From positions 1 through 12,514 of the forward strand of contig VXPR01000518.1 of the NCBI GenBank assembly GCA_009839405.1: a stretch of 12,514 bases of DNA. Direction: 5' to 3'. Positions 1 to 5,544 of this stretch are shown here, one piece after another. The DNA is from Gammaproteobacteria bacterium. Lineage in GTDB: Bacteria > Pseudomonadota > Gammaproteobacteria > Pseudomonadales > Azotimanducaceae. The notes beneath the pieces were generated by a model that did not search any database, was not told the origin of the DNA, and saw nothing but the letters and a program-made list of their open reading frames with translations. A program made the position numbers and the translations under genes. Positions within the stretch are counted from its first letter, which is position 1. Each line of letters begins with the position of its first letter.

Positions 1-40
1 GCTAGCCGTAGCTGCGAGCGAACGCGAGCACGAAGGCCAG

Positions 41-62
41 CAGTTCGCGCCAGCGCGAACTG
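41..62. repeat. Perfect inverted repeat (hairpin)
   Basis: The arms CAGTTCGCG and CGCGAACTG are perfect reverse complements of 9 bases around a 4-base loop (CCAG). The site lies in non-coding sequence at the left edge of the window. A 23-codon open frame runs through it on the minus strand (73 down to 2), but its only support is an ATG and a GGGG just upstream, so I do not call it a gene. The role is unknown; it may be part of an intergenic repeat that starts outside the window. Confidence 0.5.
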
Positions 63-107
63 GCGCCCCGCATCCCCAACAACGGTGGTGGCGCGCACTT
101 TCCTGTC

Positions 108-207
108 ACTCCCCCCTCGCGGGGGAGTCGAAAAGCGCCTCGCTTTTCGGAGGGGGGGCTTCTCGCAGGAAGGGAGGGCTTCTCAACTCCGGCGCAAGCG
201 CCGTTTT
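108..207. repeat. Cluster of three intergenic hairpins
   Basis: Three perfect stems lie in a row. ACTCCCCC (108-115) pairs with GGGGGAGT (121-128). CGAAAAGCG (129-137) pairs with CGCTTTTCG (141-149) around CCT. CGGCGC (190-195) pairs with GCGCCG (198-203) around AA and is followed by TTTT (204-207), so it could stop transcription on the plus strand. A GGGCTTCTC-type motif occurs twice between the second and third stems. The cluster sits directly downstream of the minus-strand acetyltransferase gene and may also end that transcript, although no T-tract follows a stem in that direction. The layout looks like a dispersed palindromic repeat; whether it recurs elsewhere in the genome cannot be seen here. 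Confidence 0.5.
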
Positions 208-222
208 CTACGCCGCAGGCTC

Positions 223-936
223 CTAGCCCTGCTGGCCGACCGGTTGGCGACTCTTCGCGTCATTCAGGCTCCAGGCGCTCGCATACATGGTCAATCCGAG
301 TTTGCGGGCCACCGCCAGCGACGCGACGTTGTCCCATGACGTGCTGTACAGGGGGATTCTGCCCGACGACCGCACCGCGAGCGCCCATGCGGATGTCACG
401 CGAGCAGCGAGTCCGTGACCGCGGAATGCCGGCGCCGTTTCCAACCCAGCTTCCGCAGCAAGTGGGGATTTCCTCGCCGAGCAGCAGACACCTATGGCGC
501 GTTCGTCGCGCTCGACGGTTGCGATGGGTGTCCGACCGTCCACTTCGTCCGCTCGCCAGTCGGGGAAGTGCGGCAGGAGCCTGCCGACGTCGTTCGCAAG
601 CACCACACCTGTTGGTTCGGGAAATGAGTGGGGGAAGTGGAACGCCGGACCTGCAGCCACCTCCCCGCCGATCAGCGCGCGGTATCGTCGCGCATGGACG
701 GGAGGCGCCTGAAAGTCGGCCACCGGTAGCTCATCCCCGGCCAGTCTTTGAAGTTCGCGCTGAACGCGCTTTGGCACGTCGCGTCGCACCGCCCAAACGC
801 ACTCGTTGCGGCCCCGGGCGATCCAGAACACGGGCCCGTGGACGGCGTCCGGCTCCCGTGTGCCGTCGATCAGCCCCGCATCGTCGAACCGAAACAGGGT
901 CTGCATGTGCAAGCGTGGCGTGGCTACCGGACCCAC
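223..936 (-). CDS. GNAT family N-acetyltransferase
   Basis: The predicted protein has 237 residues, with the GTG at 936 as first start and an ATG at 906 (residue 11) as alternative. The C-terminal half carries the GNAT acetyl-CoA-binding signature: a beta strand before APAFRGHGLAARV (about residues 169-180, with the RGHGLA pyrophosphate loop), followed by a helix, then YSTSWDNVASLAVARKLGL, the typical motif-B strand and helix. The N-terminal half, with FRFDDAGLIDGTREPD, resembles the extra domain of larger GNAT proteins. Such enzymes transfer acetyl from acetyl-CoA to an amine; the substrate here is unknown. The gene stands alone, convergent to nothing inside the window, with hairpins downstream. 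The frame stays open 111 bases upstream of the GTG into a remnant described separately, so the gene may have lost its original 5' end. The family is clear; the start is uncertain. Confidence 0.8.
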   Translation of the reverse strand: MGPVATPRLHMQTLFRFDDAGLIDGTREPDAVHGPVFWIARGRNECVWAVRRDVPKRVQRELQRLAGDELPVADFQAPPVHARRYRALIGGEVAAGPAFHFPHSFPEPTGVVLANDVGRLLPHFPDWRADEVDGRTPIATVERDERAIGVCCSARKSPLAAEAGLETAPAFRGHGLAARVTSAWALAVRSSGRIPLYSTSWDNVASLAVARKLGLTMYASAWSLNDAKSRQPVGQQG

Positions 937-1047
937 CGTGCCCTCGCTACGGTGTCGCGCTCGCCACGAGCCGAAGCCGTGCTGCTGAGCGATGGTGCGC
1001 TGCGCATCCGCAAGCGTGATCGGTGCAGGGTCGTTGTCCGTCGCATG
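937..1047 (-). pseudogene. Remnant of a LADAQ...HGF.SW N-terminal module fused to the GNAT frame
   Basis: Upstream of the GTG at 936, in the same frame and without a stop until the TGA at 1050-1048, the minus strand encodes PITLADAQRTIAQQHGFGSW. This motif is familiar from the N-terminal region of many bacterial ankyrin-repeat and related proteins, where it reads roughly LADAQ.VIAREHGF.SW. No ATG, GTG or TTG precedes it in this frame, so it cannot be translated as it stands. I infer that a longer gene with this module at its N-terminus was shortened, and that the acetyltransferase now starts at 936 or 906. A sequencing error near the TGA would be the alternative. Confidence 0.45.
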
Positions 1048-1117
1048 TCAGCTTCGCAGTTGGACGAGAGGATTGTGGCATAGGGCAATCCGATCCGATT
1101 CCCGCGTCGAGGCCAAA

Positions 1118-1142
1118 TGGCATAATCTAGTCTTAAGACTAG
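1118..1142 (+). promoter_or_regulatory. Extended -10 promoter with overlapping palindromic operator of the TA operon
   Basis: TGGCATAAT (1118-1126) fits an extended -10 element (TGn before CATAAT); no good -35 box is visible. Directly after it lies the perfect 16-base palindrome CTAGTCTTAAGACTAG (1127-1142), which would cover the transcription start at about 1133. It is 20 bases before the antitoxin start. Phd/YefM-type antitoxins bind palindromes over their own promoter, alone or with the toxin, so this is the likely autoregulatory operator. The palindrome is seen directly; the binding is inferred. Confidence 0.65.
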
Positions 1143-1162
1143 TCATATCGAAGGCGAGGATC

Positions 1163-1423
1163 ATGGACAAGAGATGGCCTGTGCAAGACGCGAAGGCGCG
1201 GTTCAGCGAGCTTCTCGAATGTGCCATGGCCGAGGGACCCCAAGTCGTCACCAAGCGAGGAGTGGAGACAGCCGTGCTTCTTCCCATTGAGCAATGGCAG
1301 AGGCTGGAACGGATGGCGAGGCCCAACCTGAAGGAGTTGCTCCTGGCCTCCGAAGCGCGAACCGGGGACCTCACGCCGGCGCGTCGGCCCCGGCCGCGCC
1401 GGAGACCCCAGGTTGTGGAGTAG
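1163..1423 (+). CDS. Type II antitoxin, Phd/YefM family
   Basis: The 86-residue protein begins at the ATG at 1163, with a purine-rich AAGGCGAGGA immediately upstream. Residues 5-55 follow the Phd/YefM fold: WPVQDAKARFSELLE (the N-terminal DNA-binding part), then GPQVVTKRGVETAVLLP and an EQWQRL helix. The C-terminal tail (about 60-86) is Arg/Pro-rich and probably disordered until it wraps the toxin. The protein should neutralise the PIN toxin encoded next to it and repress the shared promoter. Its TAG stop abuts the GTG of the toxin gene with no gap, so the two are translationally coupled. Length and layout match the family well. Confidence 0.88.
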   Translation: MDKRWPVQDAKARFSELLECAMAEGPQVVTKRGVETAVLLPIEQWQRLERMARPNLKELLLASEARTGDLTPARRPRPRRRPQVVE

Positions 1424-1831
1424 GTGTACCTCGTTGACACCAACGTCGTCTCGGAACTGCGCCGTCCCCGCCCTCACGGCGCGGTCTTGGAGTGGATTGC
1501 AGGCGTACCAGCCGACCAGCTTTACGTCTCTGCGGTTACGGTCGGGGAAATACAGGCAGGCATCGAGATAACCCGCGAGCAGGACAAGCCGAAGGCCGAG
1601 GAGATCGAGACTTGGCTCAAAAAGGTGCTTGCCTCCTACAGCGTCTTGCCGATGGACGCACCAGCCTTCCGCGAGTGGGCACGTCTGATGCACTGGAGGT
1701 CGGACACGGTGAGCGAAGACGCCATGATCGCGGCGACGGCCATCGTGCGCAGGTTGACGGTTGTCACTCGAAACACGGGTGACTTCTCGCATTTCGGGGT
1801 GGAACTGCACAACCCGTGGCCCGACGACTAG
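1424..1831 (+). CDS. vapC: Type II toxin, PIN-domain ribonuclease (VapC/FitB-like)
   Basis: The 135-residue protein starts at a GTG directly after the antitoxin stop. It carries the PIN-domain acidic residues in order: Asp5 in YLVDTNVVSEL, Glu42 in TVGEIQAG, Asp99 in SEDAMIAATA and Asp120 in TRNTGDF. These coordinate Mg2+ or Mn2+ in VapC-type RNases, which cleave tRNA or rRNA when the antitoxin is degraded. The length is normal for the family and no active-site residue is missing, so the module looks functional. A PIN toxin paired with a Phd/YefM antitoxin is a common FitAB-like arrangement. A GGAG lies only 3 bases before the GTG, which supports translation coupled to the antitoxin. The RNA target cannot be told from sequence. 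Confidence 0.9.
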   Translation: MYLVDTNVVSELRRPRPHGAVLEWIAGVPADQLYVSAVTVGEIQAGIEITREQDKPKAEEIETWLKKVLASYSVLPMDAPAFREWARLMHWRSDTVSEDAMIAATAIVRRLTVVTRNTGDFSHFGVELHNPWPDD

Positions 1832-1840
1832 ACCTCGAAG

Positions 1841-1898
1841 CTAGCCGTCTGTCGGACTTGGCCGAGACTTTGGAGAGAAGGCACCCTGCCTTCCCTAG
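1841..1898. repeat. Hairpin-bearing intergenic repeat, copy A
   Basis: This stretch starts 9 bases after the toxin stop. It begins with CTAGCCGTCTGTCGGACTTG and ends with a hairpin whose arms are AGAGAAGGCA (1874-1883) and TGCCTTCCCT (1887-1896), with one mismatch. It is bounded by CTAG on both sides (1841-1844 and 1895-1898). The same start and hairpin appear at 12452-12514, where the hairpin is perfect. It could be a small non-autonomous element, a solo end of an insertion sequence, or a repeated terminator. No transposase gene is present nearby. Confidence 0.55.
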
Positions 1899-1914
1899 CG
1901 CGCCGTCCAACAAA

Positions 1915-1928
1915 GCGCCGATCGGCGC
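1915..1928. promoter_or_regulatory. Perfect palindrome upstream of the ankyrin mosaic gene
   Basis: GCGCCGATCGGCGC is a perfect 14-base palindrome about 85 bases before the ATG at 2014. It may be an operator for the downstream gene or part of the preceding terminator region. A TTGACG at 1949-1954 could be a -35 box, but I see no matching -10 element. Given the high GC content, a chance palindrome is also possible. Confidence 0.25.
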
Positions 1929-2013
1929 AAGTCGGCAGCCGGTGGCGTTTGACGATGCAGCTGGCGTTGGGGCGTCGAGTGTGTGACAGTCGACGAAAGC
2001 ACTTGGACTCGCG

Positions 2014-4221
2014 ATGCATTCGACCGCCAACGCAACGATGGCCGCCGCGGCGGCGTCCCTCGCTCTCGCGTGCGGCCCTGCGGAGGCTGGCCGCGCTGTT
2101 TTCACGGGGGCGAACGACCGAGAGCCGATCAAGGCCGGGTTTCGCCGGGACAGCATCGTGCTGCACGAGACCGGCTTCCAGATCGTCAACGGCGACAACC
2201 CGTATCAGGACTTCGCGGACCACAGCATGGGCCCGACCGGCTACAGCGACACGTGGCCCGATTTCTTTCCGGAACTCGACAGTGACATCCACCCCGAGAT
2301 CGTAGAGGCCATCGGCGCCGGCGACTTCACGCTGAGCATCACCCTCGATCCCGCGAGCACGCGGCTTCGGCCGCACACCAACCGTTCGGGCGAGCGCTTC
2401 GGCGTCTATCTGCAGTTCGACCACGGGCAGGTGCTCGGGGGCGCCTATCTCATCATCGGGTTCGACGGCATCGGCGGCGTGCCGCAGGCAGGCAACCGGC
2501 CCTTCGCCCTCGTCGGACAGGGATACTGGACCTACTACGTGGACGAACGCGACGTGACCGGAACGGCGGAGAGCATCACCCTCGTGCGGCGCGGGGATGT
2601 CTTTCAGTTGTACACCGCGTCGAAAGGGAGCAGCTTCGTCGCCGCCGCCGGCCAGCGCACCGACCGCACGGTGCATGCCGACGTCAACGGCACGCTGGCG
2701 GTGAAGCCAAACATCATCAAGGACCTCGGGCCGGGCGGGCGGTTGACCGCCATGGCGTTCTGGACCGAGTCCGCCGCCGGGACGCCGTTCGATGCCGGCG
2801 CGGGACGGCTCAAGTCGCTGGTGATCGAATCGGATGCGCTCCGCCGCGACATCAACCCCGACAGCCACGTGGCGCCCTTGGCCGCCATCGACACCGGCGG
2901 CGACGAACCCATTCGCCGCCTCTCCGGCACGGTCGTCAACTTTGAGACCCGCGAACCCGTCGATTACGCGCACGTCGCGTTGCGGCGGGACGGTGTGACC
3001 TACGTGGTGATGACGGACTTGGCCGGCCGCTACGCCGCCGCGGTGCGACCCGGAAGGTACGCCATCCGTGTGTCGGCAAGGGGGTACCGAGCCAATGCCG
3101 CCGAGATTGTGGTAGACGACGATGTCGTTCACGACATCGCGATTGCCGACATCGGCAGGGACCACCGCGTCGGAGCGGACCGAGAACTCAAGACGATTCA
3201 AGCGGCCCTCGATGTGGCGAGCGACGGCGACACCATCCATCTTGACCCGGGCGTTTACAGCGAGCCGCTCGAACTCGTTTCCAATATCGAGATCCGCGGC
3301 GCCGGCCACGACCGCACCCACGTCGTCCGCGAGGCGTTCCGCGACCTTGCCATCACGCCGTTCCTGGCGGAGTACTACCCGCCTTACGGCACGGATGGCG
3401 TCGCGCTCAAGGCGGCGCTTACCAACGTCGTACTCGCCGGATTCTCGCTCGATGGTGGCGAAGATTACGAGTCGTTCGCGGCGGAGACGGTCTCCGAGCG
3501 CCTCGCCCTCTTGATGGCGATCGACCGCGTCGATCTACCGACGGTCAAGGCGATGCTGGACGCCAATCCGGCGCTCGCCAAGGTGCGCTACTACACGGAA
3601 GATTCGGACACCGGCGCCACATTCCTTACCCGCAACATGGACCCGTGGGTGCAGTGGACGCCGGAGCTGCGCGCCGACAACCAGACCATCGCGCGGTTGC
3701 TGATCGACAACGGGGCGGACATCGAGGGTTTCGGGGGCTACGCGTGGTCGTCGGGTGGCAGGCCCCTGCACATCGCCGCCAACCACGACAACGCGGGCGT
3801 GGCGCGGCTGCTGCTCGATGCCGGGGCCGATCCCAATGCGCTCGCCAGAGACCGTCCGCCGCTGCAGTGGAGCGTTGGACAAGGCGTGCGGGTGGCCGCG
3901 ACGGCGGCAGTGCTGATGGACGGAGGCGCGGATTACAACCTACTTCATCTCGCGCACTTCAAGCTCTTGGGCCGGCTCGAAGCCGAACTCGACGGACGGA
4001 TCAACGAGCTGTTTCCCGTGTACGACGCCGAACCGACGAGCCTGCTGCACATGGCAGTGCGCGACGACTTCCCGGACGTGGTGCGATGGCTGCTCGAACG
4101 CGGCGCCGACCCCGATCTCGTGGACGCTAACGGCCTGACGCCGAAACAGGTGGCCGTCACCACCGACCGCTCCGACGCGGTGCGCAAGCTACTGGGCCTC
4201 GAACCCAAAGAGCGTCCGTAA
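2014..4221 (+). CDS. Probable exported mosaic protein: beta-sandwich, carboxypeptidase-regulatory-like, pectin-lyase-like, ankyrin repeats
   Basis: The 735-residue protein starts at the first ATG after an in-frame TGA. Residues 9-25 form an alanine-rich hydrophobic stretch ending in AEA before Gly26, a plausible signal-peptidase I site, though the n-region has no Lys or Arg. Residues 30-300 are beta-rich (YLQFDHGQVLGGAYLIIGFDG), possibly a concanavalin-like sandwich. Residues 302-375 (LSGTVVNFETREPVDYAHV to RVSARGY) look like a carboxypeptidase regulatory-like domain. Residues 387-440 (LKTIQAALDVASDGDTIHLD, then PGVYSEPLELVSNIEIRGAG) match the start of a pectin-lyase-like beta-helix, which then breaks off. 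Residues 496-733 are ankyrin repeats, such as PLHIAANHDNAGVARLLLDA and LLHMAVRDDFPDVVRWLLER. No enzyme active site is evident; binding at the cell surface or periplasm is an inference. No clear Shine-Dalgarno is seen. Confidence 0.75.
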   Translation: MHSTANATMAAAAASLALACGPAEAGRAVFTGANDREPIKAGFRRDSIVLHETGFQIVNGDNPYQDFADHSMGPTGYSDTWPDFFPELDSDIHPEIVEAIGAGDFTLSITLDPASTRLRPHTNRSGERFGVYLQFDHGQVLGGAYLIIGFDGIGGVPQAGNRPFALVGQGYWTYYVDERDVTGTAESITLVRRGDVFQLYTASKGSSFVAAAGQRTDRTVHADVNGTLAVKPNIIKDLGPGGRLTAMAFWTESAAGTPFDAGAGRLKSLVIESDALRRDINPDSHVAPLAAIDTGGDEPIRRLSGTVVNFETREPVDYAHVALRRDGVTYVVMTDLAGRYAAAVRPGRYAIRVSARGYRANAAEIVVDDDVVHDIAIADIGRDHRVGADRELKTIQAALDVASDGDTIHLDPGVYSEPLELVSNIEIRGAGHDRTHVVREAFRDLAITPFLAEYYPPYGTDGVALKAALTNVVLAGFSLDGGEDYESFAAETVSERLALLMAIDRVDLPTVKAMLDANPALAKVRYYTEDSDTGATFLTRNMDPWVQWTPELRADNQTIARLLIDNGADIEGFGGYAWSSGGRPLHIAANHDNAGVARLLLDAGADPNALARDRPPLQWSVGQGVRVAATAAVLMDGGADYNLLHLAHFKLLGRLEAELDGRINELFPVYDAEPTSLLHMAVRDDFPDVVRWLLERGADPDLVDANGLTPKQVAVTTDRSDAVRKLLGLEPKERP

Positions 4222-4263
4222 ACCCGGTGCCCAAACCAACGCTTTTTCGCGAAATGCGAGGAA

Positions 4264-4343
4264 CCTCCCTGTATGGAGGGCCCAAGTGCCCCTCCAGAGA
4301 CGCAAACGTGCGCGCAAAGAAGGCTGGGCTTGCCCCCTTTTTT
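4264..4343 (+). terminator. Possible terminator with competing hairpins between convergent genes
   Basis: After the ankyrin gene, CCTCC (4264-4268) can pair with GGAGG (4275-4279), while GGAGGG (4275-4280) can instead pair with CCCTCC (4290-4295). The two hairpins exclude each other. Further on, a weak GGGC-TT-GCCC stem (4326-4335) precedes six T's (4338-4343), which could end plus-strand transcription. The region separates the plus-strand ankyrin gene from the minus-strand VOC gene. The structures are weak, and I see no gene in 4222-4353. Confidence 0.35.
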
Positions 4344-4353
4344 GCCCCCCCTT

Positions 4354-4791
4354 TTAGCCGGCTTCGTCCTGCCAAGGGTCGTAGCTGCCGAAGCTCCACA
4401 GGTTGCCCTCCGGGTCGCGGCAGCCGTAGCCGCGACCGCCGTAGTCCTTGTCTTCCGGTTCCATCACGATCACCGCGCCGGCAGCCAGCGCACGTGCGTG
4501 GTGCGCGTCCACGTCGGTGACAATGATGTACGGGCTCTGCGAGACCGGCGCGTCCGTGGACGCAAGCGGCCGTTGCATCTGGCCGAACTCGTCGTCGTGG
4601 GCAGAGGACAGCATGATCATGCCGTTGCCGAAGGTAAGCTGAGCATGGGCCACACCGCCCTCGCCGTCCTCCACCACGAAGTGTCGACGGAAGCCGAAGG
4701 CGCGCTCCAGCCATTCGATCGCCCCGTGCGCGTCTTGATAGCGCAACGTCGGGACGATGGTTGCCGTGGTTGCTTTCGCCAGTTCGCTCAT
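4354..4791 (-). CDS. VOC family protein (glyoxalase/PhnB-like)
   Basis: This 145-residue protein has the two beta-alpha-beta-beta-beta modules of the vicinal oxygen chelate fold. Module one contains VPTLRYQDAHGAIEWLERAF (about 13-32) and AHAQLTFGNGMIML (about 48-61). Module two contains YIIVTDVDAHHARALAAGA (about 88-106) and RDPEGNLWSFGSYDPW (about 125-140). This C-terminal ending is typical of the PhnB/COG2764 subgroup, many members of which lack a full metal site; Ser133 stands where metal-dependent members carry Glu. A metal-dependent glyoxalase reaction is therefore not assured, and the substrate is unknown. A GGAG lies 13-16 bases before the ATG at 4791, which is far. The gene is divergent from the GST cluster, with 97 bases between the two starts. 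Confidence 0.85.
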   Translation of the reverse strand: MSELAKATTATIVPTLRYQDAHGAIEWLERAFGFRRHFVVEDGEGGVAHAQLTFGNGMIMLSSAHDDEFGQMQRPLASTDAPVSQSPYIIVTDVDAHHARALAAGAVIVMEPEDKDYGGRGYGCRDPEGNLWSFGSYDPWQDEAG

Positions 4792-4888
4792 GGCTTGGTC
4801 CAGCTCCGTCCAAAAGATGCAAGTCAGCCTACATCAATCAGCAAGTGGCTTTGCTACGCTTCCGCCATTGCCAAATCGGATGGTATCC

Positions 4889-5512
4889 ATGCCCGCTGAC
4901 ATCACTTTCTACACGAACCCCATGTCCCGGGGCCGGATCGCCCGCTGGATGCTCGAGGAGACCGGCGCCGCGTACGACGTCGAGGTACTGAGCTTCGATG
5001 ACAGCATCCGCTCGGAGGACTACCGCGCCATCAATCCCATGGCCAAGGTGCCGGCGATCCGGCACGGCGACGTGGTGGTCACCGAAGCCGCCGCCATCTG
5101 CGCCTACCTGGCCGATGCCCTTCCCGATGCGGGCCTCGCCCCGTCACCGGCCAGCCGAGGCGCCTATTACCGTTGGCTCTTCTTCTGCGCCGGTCCGTTC
5201 GAGGCGGCCACGGTCAACAAGATGCTGGGCGTCGAAGTCTCCGCCGAGCAGCAAGGCATGGTCGGCTACGGCACCCTCGACCGAGTTCTCGACACCCTCG
5301 AACACACCCTCGAAGCCTCGACGCACATCGCCGGAGAGGCGTTTTCGGCCGCCGATGTCTATGTGGGCGCCAATCTCAACTGGAGCATGAACGTGGTGCA
5401 CACCATCGCCCCACGTCCAGCCTTCGAGAGATATGTCGCCCTCCTTGCGGACCGCCCCGCCCTCAACCGCGCCAACGAACTGGACAACACGCTGGCCGCC
5501 ACGCTGGCTTGA
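4889..5512 (+). CDS. Glutathione S-transferase family protein
   Basis: The 207-residue protein starts at the ATG at 4889; an in-frame ATG at 4880 is the alternative. Residues 1-80 form a thioredoxin-fold GST N-domain: ITFYTNPMSRGRIARWMLEE with Ser13 as candidate catalytic residue, then NPMAKVPAI with the cis-proline Pro55, then TEAAAICAYLAD, where Glu66 should hold the gamma-glutamyl group of glutathione. Residues 85-207 form the helical C-domain, including FSAADVYVG, the usual N-capping motif (S/T-x-x-D). GSTs conjugate or reduce electrophiles with glutathione in the cytoplasm. The gene is the first of a likely three-gene operon, only 32 bases ahead of the GrdB/PrdB-like gene. This suggests shared work on a thiol- or redox-linked substrate, which is inference. 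Confidence 0.88.
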   Translation: MPADITFYTNPMSRGRIARWMLEETGAAYDVEVLSFDDSIRSEDYRAINPMAKVPAIRHGDVVVTEAAAICAYLADALPDAGLAPSPASRGAYYRWLFFCAGPFEAATVNKMLGVEVSAEQQGMVGYGTLDRVLDTLEHTLEASTHIAGEAFSAADVYVGANLNWSMNVVHTIAPRPAFERYVALLADRPALNRANELDNTLAATLA

Positions 5513-5544
5513 CGCTCAGCTCTGCCACCAAGGAGCGCCTGGAC

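Noticed and set aside
2014..2080. Lipoprotein signal with Cys20 (ALAC) in the ankyrin mosaic protein
   Set aside because: Leu is at -2 and Ala at -3, the reverse of the usual lipobox, while AEA before Gly26 fits signal peptidase I better.
1828..3321. 497-codon open frame on the minus strand
   Set aside because: It lies antisense to the ankyrin mosaic gene, whose plus-strand translation shows clear domains. The minus frame has low-complexity composition typical of antisense GC-rich DNA and no family motif.
4227..4353. Small plus-strand gene after the ankyrin mosaic gene
   Set aside because: The frame begins with a GTG only 5 bases after the stop and runs through hairpins and homopolymer runs, with no recognisable domain.
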